Source of the DNA: JANQUM01 sp047630355
GTDB taxonomy: Bacteria > Bacteroidota > Bacteroidia > Cytophagales > Spirosomataceae
Assembly: GCA_047630355.1 (NCBI GenBank)
Contig: JBLHXN010000050.1
Span: forward strand, 1 to 24,247
Direction of reading: 5' to 3'
Length of the DNA stretch: 24,247 bases
The position numbers and the translations under genes are program-made. The notes under the pieces are model-generated. The model worked only from the letters and a program-made list of their open reading frames with translations. It had not been told where the DNA came from and searched no databases. Shown in pieces: positions 7,925 through 16,263 of the stretch (positions are counted from its first letter, which is position 1; each line of letters begins with the position of its first letter).

Positions 7925-9127
7925 TCAATCGTCGGCTAAAGTTTCGGAGATGTTGAGTCGGTAAACGCCTAATGAAGGAATTGCCGCCGCTAACAAACCG
8001 ATTCCAATTGCCGCTAAAAACAGCCAACCTTCCTCGGGTTGAAAGCTCACTTGTGAAATATCGAAATGGTAACTTTCGGCAACTTGCTTACTTACCAGCC
8101 AAATCCCTAACCTGCTTATCAACAATCCGATAACGTACCCGACAACTCCCAAAAACAGCCCTTCGAGCAGCAACATGCCGAACAATTGAACCCGACTTGC
8201 TCCCATGGAAAGCATCAACGCCATTTCGTAACGCCGCTCTTTTAACGAATTGTACAGCGATACAAATACACTGATTCCGGAAATTAACATGATTGCTAAC
8301 GCCAACGCCCGCAACGTTGAAACGCCCACACCGAGCAATTCAAACAAGCGATTGACCTCAATGGAAGGCAAAGCCGCCTGCATCACAGAGTTTTCGTTGA
8401 TATTTCGTGGAATGGTCATCATGCCCATTGGGGAGCGGAATTTTACGAGGGCGGAGGTTATTTGTTTATCGGATGTTGGGTCGTTGGTAGTTGACGAACT
8501 ATCCACCGAAGAAGAATGTCCGTGCACCGCCCAAACGCTATTTAATGACGTAAGAATTAAGTTATCAACCACCGAGTTGTTAAATGCCAAAATCCCGACA
8601 ACTTCGAAATGCTCATGGTCGTGGGTTTCGCCTTCGGAGTCTAACCCGTGAGCACTGTGAAAATTATCGCCGATTTTTATTTCCAGATTTTCGGCGGCAA
8701 CCGCTCCAAGAATAACTTCTAAATCTTTTGCAAAAAGTTGCCCTTCGGCAAACTCCGTTTTGAAATGTTCGAGGTATTTTTCGTTCGTTCCAACGATGCG
8801 GTAGCCTTTGTAATTGTCTCCCATCGACATCGGAATTACTTCCTCCACCAACGGGTTTCTTTTCAAAGCATTTACCTGATTTAGCGGAATATTCCCTGTC
8901 GGATTATCGACTTGATAAACGCTCGACAATATAAGTTGTAACGGGCTGCCCTTCGCTCCGACCACCATGTCAATTCCGCTAATATTTTTGGTGAACTTTT
9001 CCTCAAATTGTTTACTCAAAATCACCAACAGCGATATTAAACCGATGCCAAGAGCCATGAGTAAAATACACAAAAAGCTGTTCAGCTTTTTATCGATCAG
9101 GTTTTTCCAGGCAATTTTTATGAGCAT
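7925..9127 (-). CDS. MacB/FtsX-type ABC transporter permease with histidine-rich loop
   Basis: This 400-residue inner-membrane permease has the usual four-helix plan: one helix near residues 18-38, a large periplasmic domain (about 40-265), then three C-terminal helices. The stretch between the second and third helix includes SLKERRYEMALMLSMGAS, the coupling region of FtsX/MacB permeases. The periplasmic domain carries a cluster of possible metal ligands: His157, His160, His169, His171 and His173 around THDHEHFEV, and His202 and His204 in VHGHSSS. It starts 52 bases after the ATPase gene and is followed by the DUF3299-like gene. Permeases of this type do not usually import classic substrates but move lipids or peptides or do mechanical work; the histidines suggest a metal role, which is inference. 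Confidence 0.85.
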   Translation of the reverse strand: MLIKIAWKNLIDKKLNSFLCILLMALGIGLISLLVILSKQFEEKFTKNISGIDMVVGAKGSPLQLILSSVYQVDNPTGNIPLNQVNALKRNPLVEEVIPMSMGDNYKGYRIVGTNEKYLEHFKTEFAEGQLFAKDLEVILGAVAAENLEIKIGDNFHSAHGLDSEGETHDHEHFEVVGILAFNNSVVDNLILTSLNSVWAVHGHSSSVDSSSTTNDPTSDKQITSALVKFRSPMGMMTIPRNINENSVMQAALPSIEVNRLFELLGVGVSTLRALALAIMLISGISVFVSLYNSLKERRYEMALMLSMGASRVQLFGMLLLEGLFLGVVGYVIGLLISRLGIWLVSKQVAESYHFDISQVSFQPEEGWLFLAAIGIGLLAAAIPSLGVYRLNISETLADD

Positions 9128-9179
9128 AAAATATTTGTATTTGAAAATTTTGTTTTGCGTTTAATTTTTTAGGCCGCTT

Positions 9180-9809
9180 TTAACCCAATGCCACCTGTTT
9201 CGCAAAACGCTCTTTTAGCCGCCCATCATGCGTAACGATGATTAATGCTGATCCGATAGCTTCAGCTTGTTTAGTCAGCAAATTGATTACCCGTTCGCAG
9301 TTATCGTCGTCAAGATTTGAGGTGGGTTCGTCGGCGAGTACAACTTTGGGATTATTCATCAACGCCCGGGCAATGCCCACCCGCTGCTGCTCGCCACCGC
9401 TGAGGCGGTTAATTCTCTTGTTTAATAATTCCTCAAAACCAAGCTCAGTTGCCAAAGATTTTGCTTTATCTTTCTGCAATTTTTTATCGCCTAAATAATT
9501 AGCGACGAGTAGGTTATCCAACACATTCAGCGAGGAAATAAAATGCGGTTGTTGAAAAATTATCCCAATATTCTCCGCCCGGAATTGCGTAGTTTCTTTC
9601 ACCGATAATCCGGTAAGTTCTGTGTCATTAATTACGACACTCCCGCTTTCGGGTTTTAATAAAAGTCCCAGCAAATGCAGAAGCGTGGTTTTTCCCTTAC
9701 CCGAATTTCCCAGAATCAACGTTGGTTCGTTGATAGTGGCGTGCAAGTCGGGAAAGTTAAATGACTTATTCGACTGATAACTAAAACTAAGATTTTGAAC
9801 GGAAAGCAT
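9180..9809 (-). CDS. LolD/MacB-like ABC transporter ATPase
   Basis: This 209-residue cytoplasmic ATPase drives the permease encoded downstream. All ABC motifs are visible in order: Walker A GNSGKGKT at residues 34-41, Q-loop IIFQQPHF, signature LSGGEQQRVGIARALM, Walker B VVLADEPTSNLD, and the switch histidine in IIVTHDGRLKERF. The length and the FQQPHF/ADEPTSNLD type place it in the LolD/MacB subgroup of exporter-like systems, not in the importer group. It is the first gene of the minus-strand unit ATPase, permease, DUF3299-like protein. It diverges from galM with a 70-base gap that must hold both promoters; a TAAATTTA sequence there (9832-9839) is the only -7-like candidate, and weak. Confidence 0.93.
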   Translation of the reverse strand: MLSVQNLSFSYQSNKSFNFPDLHATINEPTLILGNSGKGKTTLLHLLGLLLKPESGSVVINDTELTGLSVKETTQFRAENIGIIFQQPHFISSLNVLDNLLVANYLGDKKLQKDKAKSLATELGFEELLNKRINRLSGGEQQRVGIARALMNNPKVVLADEPTSNLDDDNCERVINLLTKQAEAIGSALIIVTHDGRLKERFAKQVALG

Positions 9810-9879
9810 GAGAGAACGGATTTTTCTACCGTAAATTTACAAGGATATCTATTCTCCAAGGTAATTTATTATCTAAAAC

Positions 9880-11031
9880 ATGAAAAATCATTTTACAATT
9901 CTATTCACTATCATCGCTGCAACATTTTTTCAGTCGTGCCGTGATTCGGAAGAAAAAACTATGCAAACCGCCTCAATAACCTCCACTCCTTTCGGACAAA
10001 CCACCGACAGTGTCGCCGTTGATATTTACTCTTTAGTGAATACACAAGGAATGACCGTAAAAATTACCAATTACGGCGGAACAATCGTTTCGTGGACTAC
10101 TCCTGACAGTGCCGGAAATTACGAAGATGTGGTCTTGGGAATGGAAAGCCTCCAAGGCTACCTTGACGGCGTTCCGTACTTTGGAGCCTTGATTGGACGT
10201 TACGGAAATCGTATTGCGAAAGGTGAGTTTACTATTGATGGAACAGAATACAGTATTCCCATAAATAACGGAGAAAACGGTTTACACGGCGGCTTGAAAG
10301 GCTTTGATAAAGTAGTTTGGACCGCTCAACCCGTTGAAGGAGAAGAAGTGGGATTGAAACTGAGCTATATTTCTAACGACGGTGAAGAAGGTTATCCGGG
10401 AAAACTGAGCGTAGAGGTAATTTACACGCTTAAAAACGATAATTCTTTACAAATCGATTACCAAGCCACCACCGACAAAGCAACGGTCGTAAATCTCACA
10501 AATCATACGTATTTCAATCTAACCGGAGGCGTAAAGCGTGACATTTTAGAACACGAAGTTATGCTCGCCGCCAGTAAGTTTTTGCCCATTGATAAAGGCT
10601 TAATTCCGACCGGAGAATTACGTGCGGTTGCGGGAACACCGTTTGATTTTACAGAAATGGAAAGTATTGGCAAACGTATAAATGATACTACCGATACGCA
10701 GATAGTTTTTGGCGGCGGCTACGACCACGCCTGGGTTTTCACCGACGAATCTAACAAGTTAAAGCTCGTTGCTAAAGTTTACGAACCAACCTCAAAACGT
10801 ACGCTCGAAGTATTCACCACCGAACCCGCCGTGCAGTTTTATTCGGGAAACTTCCTCGACGGTTCGTTGACCGGGAAAAATGGCAAGGTTTATGGAAAAC
10901 GCTACGGCTTTTGTCTCGAAACTGAGCATTACCCCGACGCTCCTAACCAACCAAACTTTCCAAATACTGTGCTTCGCCCGAAGGAAATTTATACGAGTAA
11001 GACGGTTTATAAACTTGGGGTTGAGAAATGA
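9880..11031 (+). CDS. galM: Aldose 1-epimerase, lipoprotein form
   Basis: Aldose 1-epimerase (mutarotase) interconverts the alpha and beta anomers of glucose, galactose and other aldoses. The family features are present over residues 35-383: FGALIGRYGNRIAKG, GLHGG (His136), the catalytic acid His209 in NLTNHTYFNLTG, and the probable base Glu347 in GFCLETEHYPDAPNQP. The N-terminus is a lipoprotein signal with Cys20 in ATFFQSC, so the enzyme would sit outside the cytoplasm, anchored to a membrane, where it could act on sugars freed from polysaccharides. It diverges from the ABC ATPase and converges on cstA with a 22-base gap. Lipidated mutarotases of this length (383) are common in Bacteroidota. 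Confidence 0.94.
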   Translation: MKNHFTILFTIIAATFFQSCRDSEEKTMQTASITSTPFGQTTDSVAVDIYSLVNTQGMTVKITNYGGTIVSWTTPDSAGNYEDVVLGMESLQGYLDGVPYFGALIGRYGNRIAKGEFTIDGTEYSIPINNGENGLHGGLKGFDKVVWTAQPVEGEEVGLKLSYISNDGEEGYPGKLSVEVIYTLKNDNSLQIDYQATTDKATVVNLTNHTYFNLTGGVKRDILEHEVMLAASKFLPIDKGLIPTGELRAVAGTPFDFTEMESIGKRINDTTDTQIVFGGGYDHAWVFTDESNKLKLVAKVYEPTSKRTLEVFTTEPAVQFYSGNFLDGSLTGKNGKVYGKRYGFCLETEHYPDAPNQPNFPNTVLRPKEIYTSKTVYKLGVEK

Positions 11032-11053
11032 ATGTGAAGACGAAAGGATACGT

Positions 11054-12499
11054 TCACTTAACCTGAACACTTCTTCGCAAATAACCCTTATTCTGAAAGA
11101 CAAACCACACGATAACCAAGGCGGTAAATATCCCAGATAAGGTGTACGAAATTAAGTGCGGCAATTGAAAACCTTCGGGAGCAATTAAGATATAAGACGA
11201 ACACACAACGGTCATGAATACTGCGGGAAAAAGGGCAACCCAATAATTTTTACCTTCATTCACCAAGTAGATGGTGATTGTCCACAAGACAATGGTAGCG
11301 AGTGTCTGATTACTCCACGCAAAATACCGCCATATGATTCCAAACTCGATTTGGGTCAACGCAAAAGCGATGGAGAAAAGTGGAATACTTAGAATCAGCC
11401 GCTTAGAGAACTTGATTTGTGAGACATCAAACGCGTCCGCAATGATCAACCTCGCCGAACGAAAAGCCGTATCACCCGATGTGATGGGAGCAGCAACAAT
11501 TCCGAGCAAAGCCAAAATTCCACCAACTGGTCCGAGCATTTTTAGTGAAATTTCGTTTGCCGCCCAAGCGGCGTTGTTTCCGTTTAGAGACATCGCTTGA
11601 TTTAACTCTTCCACAGAACCGAAAAAAGTCATGGAAACTGCCGCCCAAATAAGTGCCACAATTCCTTCGGTTATCATGGTTCCGGCAAATATTACTTTCC
11701 CAGATTTCTCGTTTTTCATACAACGTGCCATCAACGGCGATTGGGTTGAATGAAAACCGGAAATTGCTCCGCAGGCAATCGTCACAAATAAAATTGGAAA
11801 AAGTGGCGTAGTGGAAGGGTCGGCGGTCATGTTCCTGAGATTCGCGGGAGTTAATTCAGGGATATGGTAATCTCCGAACAATAATACACCGAGCAAACCT
11901 ACTGCCATCAGTAGCATAGCGACGCCAAAAAGTGGGTAAATTTTACTGATTACTTTATCAATCGGAAGGAGCGTAGAGAGGAAATAGTAAACCAAAATAA
12001 TTGCCACCCATCCCCAAACGGAGAGGAATCCGTTGGTCATTCCGTCAAGTATTTTTGCGGGACCAACCAAGAAGACCGTTCCCACAAAAATTAACAAAAG
12101 CACCGTAAAAACACGCATAATTTGTTTGGCATTTCCTCCCATGTAAATCCCGACAATTTCGCTGATACTTTTACCATCGTGGCGTAGAGAAAGCATTCCC
12201 GAGAAGTAATCGTGTACCGCTCCCGCAAAAATACTCCCAAACACAATCCAGAGAAAAGCGGCGGGACCAAACATTGCTCCGGCAATTGCCCCAAAAATAG
12301 GACCGAGTCCAGCGATATTTAAAAACTGAATGAGAAAGACCTTCCAGTTTGGTAATACTACAAAATCAACGCCGTCGGCGAGCCGCACGGCTGGAGTTGC
12401 GTTGTCCTCCTTTATGCCAAAAATTTTCTCCAAAAAAGCTCCGTATACAAAATACCCTATGATCAATATCGCGACGGACAGAAAAAAACTAATCATCAA
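11054..12499 (-). CDS. cstA: CstA-family carbon starvation transporter, short form
   Basis: This inner-membrane protein has 481 residues and about 12 helices. The N-terminal part matches the CstA domain: IGYFVYGAFLEKIFGI, then the conserved FLNIAGLGPIFGAIAGAMFG and VHDYFSGMLSLRHDGKS. A further conserved segment is GFHSTQSPLMARCMKNEK. CstA proteins import peptides or pyruvate in starving enterobacteria. E. coli CstA has about 700 residues, so this is the short version, widespread in Bacteroidota, lacking much of the C-terminal part. A start at the second codon (ATGATG) is equally possible. It is the single gene between galM (convergent) and the FAD oxidoreductase (112 bases upstream, same strand). 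An inverted repeat in its leader may regulate it. The exact substrate is not evident. Confidence 0.92.
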   Translation of the reverse strand: MMISFFLSVAILIIGYFVYGAFLEKIFGIKEDNATPAVRLADGVDFVVLPNWKVFLIQFLNIAGLGPIFGAIAGAMFGPAAFLWIVFGSIFAGAVHDYFSGMLSLRHDGKSISEIVGIYMGGNAKQIMRVFTVLLLIFVGTVFLVGPAKILDGMTNGFLSVWGWVAIILVYYFLSTLLPIDKVISKIYPLFGVAMLLMAVGLLGVLLFGDYHIPELTPANLRNMTADPSTTPLFPILFVTIACGAISGFHSTQSPLMARCMKNEKSGKVIFAGTMITEGIVALIWAAVSMTFFGSVEELNQAMSLNGNNAAWAANEISLKMLGPVGGILALLGIVAAPITSGDTAFRSARLIIADAFDVSQIKFSKRLILSIPLFSIAFALTQIEFGIIWRYFAWSNQTLATIVLWTITIYLVNEGKNYWVALFPAVFMTVVCSSYILIAPEGFQLPHLISYTLSGIFTALVIVWFVFQNKGYLRRSVQVK

Positions 12500-12510
12500 T
12501 TATATCATTA

Positions 12511-12556
12511 GCTGAAATGAAATGGTAAGATAAGAAAGCTTTGTATTTATTTCAGC
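12511..12556. promoter_or_regulatory. Inverted repeat in the cstA leader
   Basis: GCTGAAAT (12511-12518) and ATTTCAGC (12549-12556) form an 8-bp perfect inverted repeat with a 30-base spacer that itself contains the palindrome AAAGCTTT. The element ends 12 bases before the cstA start, so it could be an operator or a leader hairpin covering the ribosome start region. Function is inferred from position only. Confidence 0.3.
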
Positions 12557-12611
12557 ACATTTAGAAGTGTCTGTTTATCATTTGGGATGACTATTTTCAA
12601 CCTTCACGAGG

Positions 12612-14285
12612 TCACAGCTCTAATCGCTGTTTCTTTTCGAGCAACGCAGTCCGTAACTCTTCGTAAGGAAGCTGCTGTGGCGATACGCCTTTATCAATTG
12701 CCATACTTGCAGCCGTGGCGGCAGACTGACCTAAAATCATAAAAACAGGTTCCATACGAATCGAACCAAATGCAATATGTGAACTTGATACGCACACTGG
12801 TACGAGCAAGTTGGAACACTCTGATTCTTTGGGTAAAATTGAACCGTAATCAATAGAGTATGGGCGTTCTGGCCTAACTCCAATGTCACCTTCATTTTGC
12901 ACGTAACCATCTTCTTTAACGTACCGTTGAGCACTGTGAGCATCTAACGCGTAAGAACCCATTCCGATTGATCGGGGTATTTCTGTTTTACCGAGAGCAT
13001 CCTTTTCTGTCATTACAAAATCGCCAATCATACGGCGGGCTTCCCGAATATAAAGTTGGTGCGGCCAATTATCATTATCGGCAAATTCATCAGCGGCGAG
13101 CCCCCAATCCTGCATTTTTTCGTGAACATCAGCAGGCACGCCTGAATCATTTTGAAGGAAGTATAAATAACCTTTTTGATAATCTTCGTGGGCTTTAATG
13201 ATTTCCTTGCGGCGTTCGTAAGTGGCTTCGGAATAATCGTAATTCCCACCGATATAATCCGAGCTGAAGGGTCCATGATTATTAGTGTCAGTTTTCCGGT
13301 TCGGAACCATGTCGTACTTATTAAAAACTTCCCGCCAACCAGCATCCAATATTCTCCTTAATAGTTCGTAACGCTTAGGGTCGTAATTTTTTGGTTTGGG
13401 GAAAGGAATCCGATTGTCAAGATGATTGCTCATACATAACCTGAAACAATACGCCTGCATTTTATCATCTCCCGCACCATACTCCCCCGAAGGTCGATCA
13501 GAAATTTCGGGTAATAAACCGCTCGTTGTATCGCCCGGCACTTTGTACGGATCAATATCCAATTTGAATTGATGTCCGTGGTGATAAACTTCGGTTTGCA
13601 CGCCGTTCCAGTTTTCACCGTAAACAGCATTATCTTCCCGACCAACGTGATAAGTCACTCCGGCTGCCGCCATTAAATCGCCTTCGTAGGTGGCATCAAC
13701 AAACATTTTTCCGGCAAATATTTTCCCGCTCAATGTTTTGATAGATGTTATTTTACCATCTTTTTTAATGACTCCATTTTCCGAGCGATCGAGCCACTCG
13801 TCCCGATAAACAGTAATGTCATTTTCTTCGATAAAGTCTTCAAAAACCTGCTCGGCGGCATGAGGTTCAAAATTCCACGTGCTCATCATGTCGCCATCAA
13901 TGGCGGCGTTTCCGTGTTGTCCTTTATTGCCGTACTCCTCTTTTTTTTGCCATTTCCAATTCTCAGGTTGTTGATAATGCGTGTAAATACGCTGATAAAA
14001 TTCTTTCGAGAGGCCGCCGATAACGGTTTTGTCACCCGTATCGGTATAGCCAAGCCCGCCCGAAGAAAGCCCTCCAAGGTGCTTATCTGGTGACACAACA
14101 ATAACCGTTTTGCCAGATTTCTTAGCTTCAACGGCCGCCGTAACTGCTGCGGATGTACCACCATAAATTATGATGTCTGCCGAATAATCAGCCGCTTGGT
14201 TTTCAGAATTATCACAACTACTTACTGTAAATAAAAGCAGTAAAAATGCGGCACAAACTCTAAGAATAAATGCATGTTTTTTCAT
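12612..14285 (-). CDS. FAD-dependent oxidoreductase, lipoprotein
   Basis: This 557-residue member of the FAD_oxidored group (PF12831-like) is often mislabelled xanthan lyase. The N-terminus is a lipoprotein signal with Cys24 in TVSSC. The FAD-binding beta-alpha-beta follows at about residue 37 (DIIIYGGTSAAVTAAVEAKK) with the downstream HLGGLSSGGLGYTD loop. A second conserved block is MFVDATYEGDLMAAAGVTY, and the C-terminal part carries ECSNLLVPVCVSSSHIAFGS and RMEPVFMILGQSAA, which close the FAD site. Such enzymes sit in polysaccharide-use loci of Bacteroidota and are thought to oxidise sugars or sugar derivatives; the substrate is unknown. It lies upstream of cstA on the same strand, with no other sugar gene directly attached. 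Confidence 0.9.
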   Translation of the reverse strand: MKKHAFILRVCAAFLLLLFTVSSCDNSENQAADYSADIIIYGGTSAAVTAAVEAKKSGKTVIVVSPDKHLGGLSSGGLGYTDTGDKTVIGGLSKEFYQRIYTHYQQPENWKWQKKEEYGNKGQHGNAAIDGDMMSTWNFEPHAAEQVFEDFIEENDITVYRDEWLDRSENGVIKKDGKITSIKTLSGKIFAGKMFVDATYEGDLMAAAGVTYHVGREDNAVYGENWNGVQTEVYHHGHQFKLDIDPYKVPGDTTSGLLPEISDRPSGEYGAGDDKMQAYCFRLCMSNHLDNRIPFPKPKNYDPKRYELLRRILDAGWREVFNKYDMVPNRKTDTNNHGPFSSDYIGGNYDYSEATYERRKEIIKAHEDYQKGYLYFLQNDSGVPADVHEKMQDWGLAADEFADNDNWPHQLYIREARRMIGDFVMTEKDALGKTEIPRSIGMGSYALDAHSAQRYVKEDGYVQNEGDIGVRPERPYSIDYGSILPKESECSNLLVPVCVSSSHIAFGSIRMEPVFMILGQSAATAASMAIDKGVSPQQLPYEELRTALLEKKQRLEL

Positions 14286-14672
14286 AAGTTAGATTGGTTG
14301 ATTTTTGATAGGTTAGACGTCAAACTACAGAATATTCGTACATCTCTAAATTTGATTCTAAATTGTATGGTTTTTAAAAATACACTTTTTCGCTTCGGGA
14401 AATGCCATACGTAATGATGTATTTCTGTTTATTGTCCTCATTGTATGATTTGAAGAAGTGTTATGTACGAAATTTAGGGGTTCACAAAAACGCACTTTCG
14501 CCCTAAAGGTTTATGATTTGTCTGAGCTTTTTCTGGCCATATTTTTTGAACCAGTAATGCATGCTGACTCTGAAATAGTTGACAGGCATCCGTATTCAAA
14601 TAAGCTGTACCAAACAGAAATTTGACGGTATTCAGTTTTATTGATAGCTTTACAATAACACATAGCACTTAG
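14286..14672. other. Divergent intergenic region without a convincing gene
   Basis: The 387 bases separate the FAD oxidoreductase (minus) from the DUF2927-like gene (plus) and should carry both promoters. Visible are the promoter-like site for the plus gene (14621-14652) and a 7-bp inverted repeat TTTAGGG (14473-14479) / CCCTAAA (14501-14507). A 64-codon minus-strand open frame (14474-14668) has no recognisable features and overlaps the promoter, so I do not call it. Confidence 0.5.
14621..14652 (+). promoter_or_regulatory. Bacteroidota-type promoter for the DUF2927-like gene
   Basis: TTTG, exactly 20 bases, then TAGCTTTA, one mismatch from the -7 consensus TAnnTTTG. It ends 20 bases before the ATG at 14673, so the leader would be short. 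Confidence 0.5.
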
Positions 14673-15401
14673 ATGAAACATTTCTTCGTTTTACTATTTA
14701 CACTTTATTGGTTTTCCTCTTGTTCCGTTGAAGATTCCGTTATTCCAATTGAGCCCAAGTCAGAACTAACCGCTTTTAACAAGGAAGTAGTAAGCTATTT
14801 TAAAGAGGTAGCTTTAGGTTTTGAATTTGGTAATGCAAGTAAGATTACCCGTAAATGGGGAAATAATGATATGAAAATTTTTGTGGGGGGAACACCTACT
14901 AAAGCCTTAAATAGCGAGCTTTCAAAAGTAGTTTCGGAATTAAATATTTTAACCGGAGATAACTTTAAGATTGAAGTAACAACCGATTCTTCGGCTTCTA
15001 ACTTCTACGTTTTTTTCGGAAGTGGAGATCAGTACACAGCGATATTTCCCTCGCAAAAGTCTAATGCAGAGAGTAATTGGGGACTCTTTTCTATATTCTG
15101 GAATGGCAGTAACGATATAACGCGGGGATATATGTACGTCGATATATTTCGGGCTGAACCTATTGCCCAAAGACATTTACTAAGAGAAGAACTTACACAA
15201 TCTCTGGGTCTCGCCAGGGATTCTGACAAATATATTGACAGTATTTTCCAGCAGAAATGGACGCTTGTTACTGACTACAATAAAATTGACAAGGAATTAA
15301 TACGGTTACTTTATCATCCTCGCGTAACCAGTGGCTTTACCGCACAGCAAGTAGAAACTATACTTAAAACCATTTTGCTGGAAGAACAGCAAACAATGTA
15401 A
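14673..15401 (+). CDS. DUF2927-like lipoprotein
   Basis: This 242-residue lipoprotein has Cys17 in YWFSSC. After a short linker, residues 35-120 form an alpha/beta region (AFNKEVVSYFKEVALGFEFG, ITRKWGNNDMKIFVGG). The mark of the DUF2927 family follows in HLLREELTQSLGLARDSDKY (about residues 168-187), where the usual zinc-protease HExxH is replaced by an EExxQ-type signature. A final helical region follows. The activity of this family is unknown; a peptidase-like fold without standard metal ligands is a possibility, not a fact. It has its own promoter-like site and stands alone, diverging from the FAD oxidoreductase. The next gene has a separate promoter. Confidence 0.72.
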   Translation: MKHFFVLLFTLYWFSSCSVEDSVIPIEPKSELTAFNKEVVSYFKEVALGFEFGNASKITRKWGNNDMKIFVGGTPTKALNSELSKVVSELNILTGDNFKIEVTTDSSASNFYVFFGSGDQYTAIFPSQKSNAESNWGLFSIFWNGSNDITRGYMYVDIFRAEPIAQRHLLREELTQSLGLARDSDKYIDSIFQQKWTLVTDYNKIDKELIRLLYHPRVTSGFTAQQVETILKTILLEEQQTM

Positions 15402-15479
15402 CTTTCTTATTAAGCCATCACATTACAATCCTTTAAATCTACCGTTCATCCTGTTTATTAACATTAAATGTAATGCAAA

Positions 15480-15510
15480 GTTGCGTATCATAAAATGTAA
15501 AGTATATTTG
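15480..15510 (+). promoter_or_regulatory. Promoter of the membrane protein/Xre pair, with flanking repeats
   Basis: GTTG, 19 bases, then TATATTTG fits the Bacteroidota -33/-7 pattern, with a full match at -7. The start codon lies 60 bases further on. AAATGTAA occurs twice, at 15466-15473 (just before the -33 element) and 15493-15500 (between the two elements), 27 bases apart. The first copy is part of an imperfect palindrome, ACATTAAATGT. Together they could be binding sites for the Xre regulator of the same unit, which is inference. Confidence 0.55.
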
Positions 15511-15570
15511 TCATATAGTTAAATAAACTTTACTAAAAGACAAGTAAGTTCACTATTAAATAAGACAGCT

Positions 15571-16014
15571 ATGGATATCGAACAACTTTACGAAGCCGAA
15601 AAAAGAAGGATGGACAAAATGCACTTGCAATTGCCAAATATCTATAAAAAAGTAGGAATCGTGGTATTCACCGTAAGTATGTTGATACTACTTTCAACCA
15701 AATTTATTGATGGCGAAATCGACACATTTAAAATGGTGTTACGGCAAATAGTTATTGCCTCGATGCTCGTAATTGCTATTTCAAAAGAAAAAATAGAAGA
15801 CGAAATGATTATGAAAATTCGTCATCGGGCATTCACTATTGCGTTTATCTGGACAGTTATCTACGTTCTCGTGCAGCCTTACATCAACTATGGCGTTGCT
15901 TTGATAGTTCGTCCAGAAAGAGCAGTTTACGAAGAATTCGGTTCTTTCATAATCATGTGGTTTATGTTGGCGATTTACTTACTCTATTTCCACGTCATGA
16001 AGCGAATAGCTTAA
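15571..16014 (+). CDS. Four-helix membrane protein paired with an Xre regulator
   Basis: This inner-membrane protein has 147 residues and four predicted helices at about 26-42, 53-70, 87-102 and 124-140. A polar N-terminus (MDIEQLYEAEKRRMDKMHLQ) and an acidic/basic loop, SKEKIEDEMIMKIRHR, lie between helices two and three. I recall proteins of this layout beside small Xre-type regulators in Bacteroidota; no function is known to me. The Xre gene follows 44 bases later and is probably co-transcribed from the promoter at 15480-15510. The pairing suggests that the membrane protein holds, senses for, or is controlled by the regulator. Confidence 0.8.
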   Translation: MDIEQLYEAEKRRMDKMHLQLPNIYKKVGIVVFTVSMLILLSTKFIDGEIDTFKMVLRQIVIASMLVIAISKEKIEDEMIMKIRHRAFTIAFIWTVIYVLVQPYINYGVALIVRPERAVYEEFGSFIIMWFMLAIYLLYFHVMKRIA

Positions 16015-16058
16015 TGATTCGTAAACAGTCAAAGTAACCGCATAAAATTTGTGACATT

Positions 16059-16259
16059 ATGAAAAACTGCTTAAAGGTGGAAAGAGCAATCTTAAATCTT
16101 ACGCAAGATGATCTTGCGAACCGCATTGGCGTTTCCCGTCAGACAATTAATTCAATTGAAAAAGGTCGTTACGTACCTTCAACGGTACTAGCTTTAAAAC
16201 TATCAATGGTTTTTGAGAAACCCGTAAACGACTTCCTTATATTAGATGATTCGGACTGA
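16059..16259 (+). CDS. Small Xre-family HTH transcription regulator
   Basis: The 66 residues are almost entirely a Cro/C1-type helix-turn-helix: ERAILNLTQDDLANRIGVSR (residues 8-27) holds the first helices, QTINSIEKGRYVPSTVLALK the recognition helix and following turn, and the end (FEKPVNDFLILDDSD) matches the short YozG-like regulators seen beside multi-pass membrane proteins. No sensor domain is present, so control probably comes through the partner membrane protein or through its own level. It follows that gene by 44 bases and may bind the repeated AAATGTAA at the shared promoter. Confidence 0.92.
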   Translation: MKNCLKVERAILNLTQDDLANRIGVSRQTINSIEKGRYVPSTVLALKLSMVFEKPVNDFLILDDSD

Positions 16260-16263
16260 CGAA

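Noticed and set aside
9832..9839. TAAATTTA in the galM/ABC gap as a shared -7 element
   Set aside because: It lacks the final G and has no -33 TTTG at about 20 bases on either strand, so it is not called as a promoter.
11032..11053. A bidirectional terminator between galM and cstA
   Set aside because: Only a weak GTGAA/TTCAC pairing is present and the gap is 22 bases; no T run supports termination.
10792..11140. Overlapping frames at the galM/cstA junction
   Set aside because: They are antisense to well-supported galM and cstA coding sequence and have arginine- and serine-rich random composition.
14474..14668. A 64-codon minus-strand frame in the divergent gap
   Set aside because: No recognisable domain, and it covers the promoter-like site of the DUF2927-like gene.
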